Shown piece after piece: positions 26,363-34,165 of a stretch of DNA of 45,927 nucleotides (positions are counted from its first letter, which is position 1; every line of letters starts with the position of its first letter). The notes under the pieces were generated by a model that searched no databases, was not told where the DNA came from, and was given only the letters and a program-made list of their open reading frames with translations. The DNA is from Gemella massiliensis (GTDB lineage Bacteria > Bacillota > Bacilli > Staphylococcales > Gemellaceae), in NCBI RefSeq assembly GCF_900120125.1, contig NZ_LT635545.1, positions 10,850 through 56,776 of the forward strand, written 5' to 3'. Made by a program: the position numbers and the translations under genes.

Positions 26363-29266
26363 TTACTTTTTAAATTTACTTTTTATTGATTCTGCTGCCA
26401 GTTTTCCTGAAGTTAATGCCCAAGCATTATTGGCACCTGACGGTGAATCTGTTCCCATTACACCGCCGACTACTTCTCCGGCTGCGTACAATCCATTTAT
26501 AACTGTACCTTTTTTGTTAACTACTTCTAAACTGTCATTAACTACTAAACCACCCATAGTTGTTGCAAAACGTGGTTTTTGTTCTACCAGATAATAAGGG
26601 CCTGATCCAACTTCTTTTTGTAAGAAACGTAATTCTCTATTAAAATCTTCATCTTTTCCGTTCTTAACAAAACTATTATAACGTGATACTGTTTGAGATA
26701 AACTTTCTTGTGGCATATGTGCTAGTTCGGCTAATTTTTCTAGGGTATCCGCATGGAAGAATTGCGGTGTTGTTTCACCATTATTATCTAACCAGCGTTC
26801 AATATCCTGTTCAGAAATTCCGCCTTCCGCTACCGCTTCTTTAAAAATATCAAAGTGCTCTTGATCCAACAACATATATAAAGTTTGATCTTCTTGCTCC
26901 ATTAATACATCTAATATATCATGGTTACTTGCTCTTTCATTTACGACACGTACGCCGAATTTATTTACTAACAAGCCGTTTTCACGAAGTACAGCGATAT
27001 TACCTCCGATTGTAGATTTAGCATACCCTTTTGATACTTCAATCCCATTTGGATAAATTTTCCCATATTCCATTAGGCGAGTTGCTGCATCAACACCTTC
27101 TTTTGTAGCCATAACCAAGCCTTCTCCATTTGAGCTTTTTGTTCCGTAGAATAATACTTTTCCTAATTCTTTACTTAGAAGTTGTTTATTGTTACCATAC
27201 CCACCTGTCGTTAAAATAACAGCTTTTGCAGAAATAATATGTTTTCTACCCGTTTCTTCTCGTGCTATTAATCCTGTAACATTTCCATTATTATCTAAGA
27301 TTAACTCTTTTGCTTTAGTTTGAAGTAGTAATCTCACATTACTATTAGCCATCTTGCTTCTGGCAGCTCCGGCAAAACCGTGACCGCCATGATTATAAGC
27401 TAACTCTCTATCTTTGCGGTATTCTGCTAAAACATGCAGTCCTCCTTTAAGATCATATTCTACACCAACATAATCGGTTAACCAATCTGTTGTTTGTCCA
27501 ACGTTATTTGCTAGCAGATTAAGTAACTCCGGAACATTTTTATTGTTTCCATTTTTCATAAAATCTTCAAACATCAATTCAGGAGTATCATCGGTAACTC
27601 CTAGTTCTTTTTGTAACTTAGAACCAATTACTACTTGATTACCTCCACTTATCGAAATAGCTCCTCCGATAAATGATTGTTTTTCAATTAAAGTAACTCT
27701 TAATCCTAATTCATCAGCTCTTAATGCTGAGGCAATTCCTGCTGCTCCGCCACCGATAATTATTACATCTGTTTCTTCTTCGACTACTTCTTTAACCCAT
27801 TTCACCACCGGTTTAGGTCTTACATATAACACTTCCGGATCAGCACCTGCTAATTTAACAGCCTCTGCTACACCCTCTATTAAACCTTTACTTGAAGATG
27901 ATGCTCCTGAGATGGCATCAACATTTAATGTTTGCCCTTCAATGATTTGTTTTGGAAGTCGTTTAAATACTTGTTCTGATAATCCCTCAGATTCTTCACT
28001 ATTATCTACTTCAATTTTTTCAATTTTTTCTTTAGAGAATGTTACTTTCATCGGAAGACTATTATTATGCCCTCTAGCTTCTACATCATAACTTCCCTCT
28101 TTAAATTCTAATTTAACTTGTTGTAGCTTTTTAATACGTTCATGTTTTGCTTTTTCTATTTCCGGATCAGAAACCATATATGACATAAAGTCCCACAATG
28201 GTGCCGGTATTAATAACTCATGTTGTAAATTTTTATCGGCAAAATCCGGTACAGCTTTATCCATCTTAATTGCACTTACCCAACGTGGCTCTATTAAAAA
28301 ACCTTTACCTACAGATACTATATCATACCCTAATTTTAATGCTTCTTCTGCATCTTTACGTTGTAATATTCCACCTACACCAACGACAGGTATTTTAGCA
28401 AGTTCAGGTGAACGACGTGCCAAAAATTGTGTAATCAATTCCTCCGGATCATCAGTATCTACTATAGAACTTCTTGTATATATTCCCATTGAAAAATGAA
28501 CATAATCTAAATCATGTTTTGCAAGTTCATTCAGTAAATACATTGTATCTTCAAATCGAATACCGGGTATTTCTAATTCTTCAGGAGAAAATCTATATCC
28601 GATAATAAAATTCTCTTTCTTAGATTCTTTTACAACTTTTTTTATAGCTTCTAAAACTTCAATAGCAAATCTTGCTCTATTCTCTCTATTACCACCCCAA
28701 TGATCTTCTCTTCTATTTGAATGTGGAGAGAAGAATTGTTGAACGATAAATGTATTTGCTCCATGAATTTCCACTCCGTCAAAGCCGGCTTTTATCGCAC
28801 GTTTTGCTCCATCAGCAAACATTTGGATCATAGCTAATATTTGCTCTTCACTCATTTCCCTCGGAACAGGTGCATTAGGTCTGAGTGCAGCTACCGGACT
28901 TGGAGCAATCGGTTCAGCACCGCCATTGTATTCCGGCCACGCCATTCTACCTGCATGATATAATTGAACAAGTGCCTTTGACCCTGAATTTTTAATAGCT
29001 GTCGCTAATTTAGTTAAACCGTATATTTTATCATCACTATCAATACCTATAGCTCCCGGAAAACCTCGCCCATGTTTTTCAACAAAACAACTTTCTACTA
29101 CTATTGCACCGGCTTCGCCTGCTCTATGTTCGTAATATTTTACAATTTCATCTGTTATTCCGCCGTCATAAAAAGCTGATTGTGTCGTCATTGGTGCCAT
29201 AAATATTCTATTTTTCAGTGTTGCACCAGATTTTAATTTCAGCTCATCAAAAATTTCTTTAGCCAT
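26363..29266 (-). CDS. OYE-FMN_bind-FAD three-domain flavoprotein reductase
   Basis: A 967-residue soluble protein. Residues 1-370 are an Old Yellow Enzyme barrel (HGANTFIVQQFFSPHSNRR near 168-186), expected to take electrons from NAD(P)H. Residues about 385-475 are an FMN_bind domain with the ApbE flavinylation motif D-AI-S-GAS (Asp450, Ser453 as attachment site). Residues about 498-967 are a FAD_binding_2 domain (GGGAAG, 505-510) of the fumarate/urocanate reductase family. This order is known in soluble NADH:fumarate reductases. The fumarate-specific residues seem replaced: the NEITTR-type motif reads NERASN, and GANRLGGN becomes TDSPSGANN. The substrate is therefore probably another alpha,beta-unsaturated compound. 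GGAGGG precedes the ATG. Confidence 0.9.
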   Translation of the reverse strand: MAKEIFDELKLKSGATLKNRIFMAPMTTQSAFYDGGITDEIVKYYEHRAGEAGAIVVESCFVEKHGRGFPGAIGIDSDDKIYGLTKLATAIKNSGSKALVQLYHAGRMAWPEYNGGAEPIAPSPVAALRPNAPVPREMSEEQILAMIQMFADGAKRAIKAGFDGVEIHGANTFIVQQFFSPHSNRREDHWGGNRENRARFAIEVLEAIKKVVKESKKENFIIGYRFSPEELEIPGIRFEDTMYLLNELAKHDLDYVHFSMGIYTRSSIVDTDDPEELITQFLARRSPELAKIPVVGVGGILQRKDAEEALKLGYDIVSVGKGFLIEPRWVSAIKMDKAVPDFADKNLQHELLIPAPLWDFMSYMVSDPEIEKAKHERIKKLQQVKLEFKEGSYDVEARGHNNSLPMKVTFSKEKIEKIEVDNSEESEGLSEQVFKRLPKQIIEGQTLNVDAISGASSSSKGLIEGVAEAVKLAGADPEVLYVRPKPVVKWVKEVVEEETDVIIIGGGAAGIASALRADELGLRVTLIEKQSFIGGAISISGGNQVVIGSKLQKELGVTDDTPELMFEDFMKNGNNKNVPELLNLLANNVGQTTDWLTDYVGVEYDLKGGLHVLAEYRKDRELAYNHGGHGFAGAARSKMANSNVRLLLQTKAKELILDNNGNVTGLIAREETGRKHIISAKAVILTTGGYGNNKQLLSKELGKVLFYGTKSSNGEGLVMATKEGVDAATRLMEYGKIYPNGIEVSKGYAKSTIGGNIAVLRENGLLVNKFGVRVVNERASNHDILDVLMEQEDQTLYMLLDQEHFDIFKEAVAEGGISEQDIERWLDNNGETTPQFFHADTLEKLAELAHMPQESLSQTVSRYNSFVKNGKDEDFNRELRFLQKEVGSGPYYLVEQKPRFATTMGGLVVNDSLEVVNKKGTVINGLYAAGEVVGGVMGTDSPSGANNAWALTSGKLAAESIKSKFKK

Positions 29267-29325
29267 TGTTGCCCTCCATTAAATTAATAAATTTAATTTA
29301 TCAATAATTATTTATGTATAAATAT

Positions 29326-29354
29326 ATTATATAACTTCTGTTTCATATTGTAAA
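29326..29354 (-). promoter_or_regulatory. Promoter of the flavoprotein gene
   Basis: On the minus strand, -35 TTTACA (29349-29354), 17 bp, -10 TATAAT (29326-29331). The 29360-29527 stretch upstream is AT-rich with nothing recognisable. Confidence 0.7.
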
Positions 29355-29527
29355 GTGTTATATACATGTTTTTTAATTAAAAATCCTTGATATAACTGTT
29401 TTAATCTGTTATAAAATAAAACAAAACAGTACATTTTTATACTAACACTTCAATTAAAAGCGTTTAACTAAATAAAAAATATACTGTTTCATTTTTTTTA
29501 TTAAAAAATTTAATTTTTATGGTAACT

Positions 29528-29568
29528 AAAAAAACGATATAAAGTTAGGAACTCCTAATTTTATACCG
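29528..29568 (-). terminator. Terminator of the selenocysteine tRNA gene
   Basis: On the minus strand, CGGTATAAAATTAGGA and TCCTAACTTTATATCG arms (two imperfect positions) with a two-base apex, followed by seven T residues (29528-29534). Confidence 0.8.
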
Positions 29569-29589
29569 ATAATCCATTATAAAAACACT

Positions 29590-29686
29590 TGGCGGGAATG
29601 TGTGGGAATCGAACCCACCCAAGAGGCTCCTAACCCCTCATACTAGTTTTGAAGACTAGAGAGCACACCAGAACTCATCCACTCCC
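29590..29686 (-). tRNA. selC: tRNA-Sec (anticodon UCA)
   Basis: A 97-nt tRNA with the architecture specific to selenocysteine. The acceptor is extended (GGGAGTG / CATTCCC, plus an eighth imperfect pair). The D-arm has six positions and a four-base loop (GAGTTC-TGGT-GTGCTC, with one mismatch). The anticodon stem CTAGT/ACTAG carries loop CTTCAAA, anticodon UCA. A long variable arm contains GAGG/CCTC. The T-arm is GTGGG-TTCGATT-CCCAC, the discriminator is G73, and CCA is encoded. It aligns base by base in layout with E. coli selC. Its own promoter and terminator flank it. It implies SelA, SelB and SelD elsewhere in the genome. No UGA-containing selenoprotein was recognised in this window. Confidence 0.93.
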
Positions 29687-29699
29687 ACGTACAAGAGAT

Positions 29700-29728
29700 A
29701 TTATACAATAAAAAAATAAAAAAAGCAA
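29700..29728 (-). promoter_or_regulatory. Promoter of selC
   Basis: On the minus strand, -35 TTGCTT (29723-29728), a 17-bp T-rich spacer, -10 TATAAT (29700-29705), 14 bases before the tRNA 5' end. Confidence 0.82.
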
Positions 29729-29800
29729 TAACTTATAAAATAAACTACAAATCCCTAAATTCGCTCTTAACTAAATTAAACTCATCTTATCAAAAACAAT

Positions 29801-29832
29801 TTACCACTTACCTTTCTTATCTTACCACTTAC
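29801..29832 (+). promoter_or_regulatory. Direct repeats, candidate LytTR binding sites
   Basis: The 11-mer TTACCACTTAC occurs at 29801-29811 and 29822-29832, spaced exactly 21 bp (two helical turns) and ending 10 bp before the -35 at 29843. LytTR regulators bind such paired repeats upstream of activated promoters. Confidence 0.65.
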
Positions 29833-29842
29833 TTAAAAGCCC

Positions 29843-29871
29843 TTATCAAACAACTGATTATGTAGTATTAT
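29843..29871 (+). promoter_or_regulatory. Promoter of the LytTR operon
   Basis: -35 TTATCA (29843-29848), 17 bp, -10 TATTAT (29866-29871). The non-consensus -35 suits an activated promoter. Confidence 0.55.
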
Positions 29872-29900
29872 ATAAATAAGAACTACGAAAGGAGTATATT

Positions 29901-30353
29901 ATGAAAGTTATTATTGAAATAGATACATCATTAGATAATATGGAAGTACACATAAAAGCACCTGAGTTTTCATCGGAAATAACAGAAATTAAAAATACTA
30001 TAGAGAAGGCAATTTCTTCCTCACCTAATATAACTTTCTACAAAGAAAATACAGAATACTTCATTTCCTTAAAAGAAATTTTATTTTTTGATACTGATAT
30101 GAACAAAGTATATGCTCATACGAAAAATGATTTCTTTGAAGTTAAATTCAAATTATATGAACTTGAAGAAATTATTCCTAATTATTTTTGTAGAGCTTCT
30201 AAATCTACAATTATAAACTTAAAACTTATACTTTCATTAGAAAAATCATTTTCAGGAAGTAGTTCTGCTTCTTTTATCAATAGTAACAAAAAAACTCATA
30301 TATCACGTCATTACTATAAAATTTTAAAAGAAAAATTAAAAGAAACGAGGTAA
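29901..30353 (+). CDS. Stand-alone LytTR DNA-binding regulator
   Basis: A 150-residue protein. About the first 45 residues form a small alpha/beta segment, and residues about 45-148 are a LytTR domain (ISLKEILFFDTDMNKVYAHTK, then FCRASKSTIINLKLI). It has no receiver domain. Such regulators are paired with a membrane partner that controls them. Here the next gene, five bases downstream, encodes one. Paired direct repeats upstream suggest autoregulation. AAAGGAG precedes ATG 29901. Confidence 0.88.
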   Translation: MKVIIEIDTSLDNMEVHIKAPEFSSEITEIKNTIEKAISSSPNITFYKENTEYFISLKEILFFDTDMNKVYAHTKNDFFEVKFKLYELEEIIPNYFCRASKSTIINLKLILSLEKSFSGSSSASFINSNKKTHISRHYYKILKEKLKETR

Positions 30354-30358
30354 TTTAT

Positions 30359-31027
30359 ATGAAAAAAAAATTATTAGGTGCTATCTTAGCAATAACTGCT
30401 CTAATTATCTTTTTAGGAGATACAATCTTATTTCCTAAAGGAATTATTTTCCTAATAATAAGTACCATAGTTTTAGGATATATTATTATTAAAAATATTA
30501 TAGATTTTGATTCCTTTGGAACTATTTTTCCATTAGCATTATTATTCTATATATATAATAAAAATTTTTATTTTCTTGATATTTCAGCAGGAAAAATATT
30601 TATATCCGCTTTACTTCTTAGTATAGGTGCTTCTCTACTTTTACCAAAAAAACTAAAATATAAAGAATTTAAAAAATATAAAAAAGAATATTCAGATATG
30701 AAATCTTCTAATATTATTTTTGGAAATAATTCTTTTTATATTAATATTAACGATACAAACTATTTTGCATCAACATCCACATTTAGTACAACAAATATCT
30801 ATTTTGAAAAGTTAAACACTTACTATAGTAAAGAGTTTACTCTAGATATTTCAGCTACTTTTTCAACCGTTAAATTATTTATTCCAAAAGAATGGAATAT
30901 CAATAATAATATTAATTCTACAATATCTGAAATCACTTACCCTCTAAATTTACAAAAAGAATCCGAAATCTCACTAAATTTAATAGGTAGTGCTACTTTT
31001 GCTGAAGTAGAAATCTTATATATATAA
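30359..31027 (+). CDS. LiaF-like membrane protein paired with LytTR
   Basis: A 222-residue protein with four hydrophobic segments in residues 5-95 and a soluble, beta-rich C-terminal half (about 115-222) that looks like the LiaF/cell-wall-stress response domain (repetitive short strands, e.g. DISATFSTVKLFIP). It is tightly coupled to the LytTR gene. By analogy with LiaF and with LytTR-membrane inhibitor pairs, it may hold the regulator inactive until envelope stress occurs. That is inference. Confidence 0.75.
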   Translation: MKKKLLGAILAITALIIFLGDTILFPKGIIFLIISTIVLGYIIIKNIIDFDSFGTIFPLALLFYIYNKNFYFLDISAGKIFISALLLSIGASLLLPKKLKYKEFKKYKKEYSDMKSSNIIFGNNSFYININDTNYFASTSTFSTTNIYFEKLNTYYSKEFTLDISATFSTVKLFIPKEWNINNNINSTISEITYPLNLQKESEISLNLIGSATFAEVEILYI

Positions 31028-31034
31028 AGAATAA

Positions 31035-31069
31035 TACCCCTTTTCCCGGACAAACCGGTAAAAGGGGTA
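31035..31069. terminator. Bidirectional terminator between the LytTR operon and the TVP38 gene
   Basis: Fifteen-base arms TACCCCTTTTCCCGG and CCGGTAAAAGGGGTA (one mismatch) with a five-base loop, between two convergent genes. Confidence 0.8.
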
Positions 31070-31162
31070 CATATCACTTTTCTATGCCTTGTATTTATAA
31101 TATAATCTATTTCATTAATTATTATACAACAAAACAATACTATAAAATTAATTTTTTCTTTA

Positions 31163-31750
31163 TTATTTTTTATTTATTTCATTATTATTTTTTTGTTGTT
31201 CTCTTTTTTCTACTATTTTTGACAAATAAATTGAACCTACTGTTAATAAAATAACAAGAAGTGATGCTATCAAAAATTCTTTACTAAACACATTAGTACT
31301 TGTTGCTCCAAAGTTTAGAAAAACTATTGTTCCCGGTATAATTCCTAGAACACTTGCTATCATATATTTTGATACTGAAATATTAGTTAACCCATAACCG
31401 TAATTTATCATATTGTATGGTACCAGTGGTATTAGTCTAAGAATTACTAAGCTCATCATTAATTTATCATCACTTACATTAAAAATTCTATCATGTTGTT
31501 TTGGTGACATTTTTTTCTTTAAATAATTTCTAACCCATTCTCGTCCAAAACGACGTGAAATTATAAACATTAAATAGCAATTCATCGAAGCTCCGACAAA
31601 AGTTAATAAACTTCCCTCTACAAAACCGAAAGCAAGTCCTCCGGCTACCGCTAATATCGGTACCGGAAAGAAAAATACCGGCAAAATTGTAAACATCAAT
31701 ACATAGATTATTGGTGCAGCAACACCGAAACTTTGAATAAATTCTGTCAT
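31163..31750 (-). CDS. TVP38/TMEM64 (SNARE-associated, DedA-superfamily) membrane protein
   Basis: A 195-residue membrane protein with four to five hydrophobic helices. The SNARE_assoc core is visible: GGLAFGFVEGSLLTFVGASMNCYLMFIISRRFGREW, then LRLIPLVPYNMINYGYGLTNIS and GIIPGTIVFLNFGA. The family transports or flips lipids or small ions. A DedA-family relative has been tied to selenite uptake in Cupriavidus. AGGAGG lies before ATG 31750, and the gene starts ten bases after the fused rhodanese ORF, so it is cotranscribed with it. It is the last gene of the operon. Confidence 0.88.
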   Translation of the reverse strand: MTEFIQSFGVAAPIIYVLMFTILPVFFFPVPILAVAGGLAFGFVEGSLLTFVGASMNCYLMFIISRRFGREWVRNYLKKKMSPKQHDRIFNVSDDKLMMSLVILRLIPLVPYNMINYGYGLTNISVSKYMIASVLGIIPGTIVFLNFGATSTNVFSKEFLIASLLVILLTVGSIYLSKIVEKREQQKNNNEINKK

Positions 31751-31760
31751 TACTTTCCTC

Positions 31761-34133
31761 CTAACTAAAATACCTTGATATTTTTTCCAAAAATTCTATA
31801 CTAACATATGCGGATATTTTTTTAAATGTAAACTCATCCATTAGCATTTTATCTTTTTCACTATACTGTCTAAACGCCATACTGCACCACGTTACACCAC
31901 GTAAACAATTAAAAATGAGATAACGTTCAAAACGTTCTTCATTATATGAACGATACTTACTATACTCGGACAAAAACAAATCAATTTCATTTTTTGTTAA
32001 TATTTTATCTGTTTTCCAAAATGTTGTCGTGGGAGCTAAAAAATGAGCTAAATCTTGTTCACATTCCCCAATTAACGCTTTCTCCCAATCAATAACATAA
32101 CTATTTTCTTTAGTATCACCAATTAAAAAATTACCCGAGTTAAGTTCTGTATTAATGATACACGGTTTGTCTATAATGTAATTTTTAGGGATAAGTTTTT
32201 TACACTTATCTAAAAATAAATGAATATAACTACCAACAACACTATCTGTATATTCCCAATTAAGATACTCCTCTGCCATCGCACTACATTCATCATACAT
32301 TAACTGAAACGGATTAGCAGCATGAATTAAATTATTTTCTCCAAATGCTGTATTATGAATTGAACTAAGTAAATACGCTGCTATATTCATATCTTTATCA
32401 TAATCTAATACTCTTCCGTTTAAAAATTCCATCGTCAAGTATTTGTACGGTAATAATTTTGTTTTAGTTACCAAGTCATATACTTTAGGTGTAACCTTAC
32501 TTTTTTCTAATAATTTTAAAGTTTCGTATTCATATTCAATTTGATTGGTTAAATTCATCTGACTTTTCATATTAATACGCAATACCTTTTTATCTTTATT
32601 ATTATCTGTAAATGTAAAATTGATATTATACTCTCCGGCACCTAGCAAAACAATATCTTTAAATCCAGTTTCCGCTGATAATAAATCCTCTCTAGTATCA
32701 ATGTCTAGGGCTGTTTCTCCTAAAAAATAACTAATTTTATTTTTATTACAAACTCTTATCAGATTTTCCAGCACACTAGCATCACCATAACTAGGTAATG
32801 CAAAAACTTCTTTTATCGGTTTTTTCATTCCTATTAAAAAATATCCACCATCTTCACTTGGATTAATGACAACATCATATTCATTTAATTTTTTAAAAGC
32901 AAGCTCTATCATGTTATTATTAAGATTAAAAATATCCGATCCCATCAACAATACTTTGTCAGCATTTACTAACTCATTATTAATCGCATTGTACATCTTA
33001 TCACCAAGTGTTTCTCCATTTTGATAATAAAAATCTTTGATTGATAACAAATCTTCCATATTATTGTCGTCATCTTTATTTCCATCATGATAAATTTTTA
33101 TTTTTCTACCGCTACTTTTTAGAGTATTATAATTTTTTATTAATAGTTTTTTTTGAACCTCAACCGCTTGTTTTGGTGTTATAAAATCATAAAGTCTTGT
33201 TTTCGTAGTCCCTTCTTTAGGAACACGTGTAAATAATATAATTGTTTCTTTCATCTTTATAGAAAAAGGGAAGACGTCGTCTTCCCTGCCTTTCATCTTA
33301 CTAATATTGTAGTGACTGTGTCCTTCATGTTTTTGTTCTGAATTATTATGATTTGAATGGTTGTGATTTTCGTGACCTTCTTTGTTACCTTCCTTACAAC
33401 AATCAGCCATTTCAAATTTATAATCATATTCCTTTGTTCCATCTAAGGCATTAAAAATATTTTTATACCCTAGATCTATCAATTTTTGGGCAATAACAGA
33501 AGAACGATTTCCACTATAGCAATATGTATAAATTGGAGTTTCTTTATTTTCCGGTAAAATATCTTGAAGATTATCTAATTTCTTAGAGTCTACATTTTTA
33601 GCACCGTCAACATGTTTTTCGTCAAAATCTTTCTTATCTCTGGCATCAAGAAATACTGCATCTTCTTTAGCTAAAATTTTATCTTGGAATTTTGCTCCTG
33701 TTAAACTGGTGTATTTAACTAAATCATAATTAAAATCTTTAATGTTCTGTGCATTTGAAACATCTTTAAAACCTTGTTTGACAAGTTTTTCAGCTGCTTC
33801 TTTTGTTTTTTTAGTATCATCACTATAAACAACAACAGATTTTTCTCTCCATGTTCTTAATTCCTCTATGCTTTTGTCGATTTCTTCTACAGGTATATTA
33901 ATTGCATGTTTTACATGACCTTCTTTATAGCTTTTAGCATCTCTTACGTCAATAACAAGATATTTTTCTTTTTCTTTATCATCTTTCTCAATTTTGTTAA
34001 GATCCTCACCTTTTATCTCTTTTACCGATGTAGTCCCGTTGTTATCCGTTCCTTTACTTGTAGATGAACACCCCGTCAACGTTAATGATAATAATGTTGC
34101 TATTGATATAGCTAATAATTTGCTATTCTTCAT
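31761..34133 (-). CDS. Fusion ORF: tandem-rhodanese lipoprotein + DUF2064 transferase + kinase-like domain
   Basis: A single 790-codon ORF. Residues 1-20 are a lipoprotein signal (lipobox LTGC, Cys22). Rhodanese domain 1 (about 48-135) has lost its Cys (VVVYSDDTKK). Domain 2 (about 150-240) keeps Cys205 in YCYSGNRS. Residues 241-280 carry a Cys-Cys pair and about ten His. Residues 294-485 form a DUF2064/TIGR04282 nucleotidyl- or glycosyltransferase-like domain (FTRVPKEGTTKTRL, EDGGYFLIG, DIDTREDL). Residues about 490-790 are an APH/choline-kinase fold whose catalytic loop reads NTELNSGN instead of HxDxxxxN. A terminator is encoded at the junction. Exported and cytosolic parts in one chain are implausible, so the transferase may start at ATG 33254 or the fusion may be recent. 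Confidence 0.82.
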   Translation of the reverse strand: MKNSKLLAISIATLLSLTLTGCSSTSKGTDNNGTTSVKEIKGEDLNKIEKDDKEKEKYLVIDVRDAKSYKEGHVKHAINIPVEEIDKSIEELRTWREKSVVVYSDDTKKTKEAAEKLVKQGFKDVSNAQNIKDFNYDLVKYTSLTGAKFQDKILAKEDAVFLDARDKKDFDEKHVDGAKNVDSKKLDNLQDILPENKETPIYTYCYSGNRSSVIAQKLIDLGYKNIFNALDGTKEYDYKFEMADCCKEGNKEGHENHNHSNHNNSEQKHEGHSHYNISKMKGREDDVFPFSIKMKETIILFTRVPKEGTTKTRLYDFITPKQAVEVQKKLLIKNYNTLKSSGRKIKIYHDGNKDDDNNMEDLLSIKDFYYQNGETLGDKMYNAINNELVNADKVLLMGSDIFNLNNNMIELAFKKLNEYDVVINPSEDGGYFLIGMKKPIKEVFALPSYGDASVLENLIRVCNKNKISYFLGETALDIDTREDLLSAETGFKDIVLLGAGEYNINFTFTDNNKDKKVLRINMKSQMNLTNQIEYEYETLKLLEKSKVTPKVYDLVTKTKLLPYKYLTMEFLNGRVLDYDKDMNIAAYLLSSIHNTAFGENNLIHAANPFQLMYDECSAMAEEYLNWEYTDSVVGSYIHLFLDKCKKLIPKNYIIDKPCIINTELNSGNFLIGDTKENSYVIDWEKALIGECEQDLAHFLAPTTTFWKTDKILTKNEIDLFLSEYSKYRSYNEERFERYLIFNCLRGVTWCSMAFRQYSEKDKMLMDEFTFKKISAYVSIEFLEKISRYFS
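33263..33286 (-). terminator. Terminator hairpin inside the fusion ORF
   Basis: On the minus strand, GGGAAGACG-A-CGTCTTCCC followed directly by TTTTT. It lies 8-9 bases before the ATG (33254) of the DUF2064 part and is translated as GREDDVFPF in the current frame. Another frame has TAG-TAA just upstream of it. Confidence 0.8.
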
Positions 34134-34165
34134 TAAATAATTATTCCTTCCTTTTTTACTAATTA

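Noticed and set aside
26363-29266. Simple fumarate reductase annotation for the flavoprotein
   Set aside because: Domain order fits NADH-dependent reductases, but the key fumarate-binding and acid residues appear replaced.
29590-29686. UCA tRNA as a tRNA-Trp or nonsense suppressor
   Set aside because: The long variable arm, six-position D-stem and G73 fit tRNA-Sec and not tRNA-Trp.
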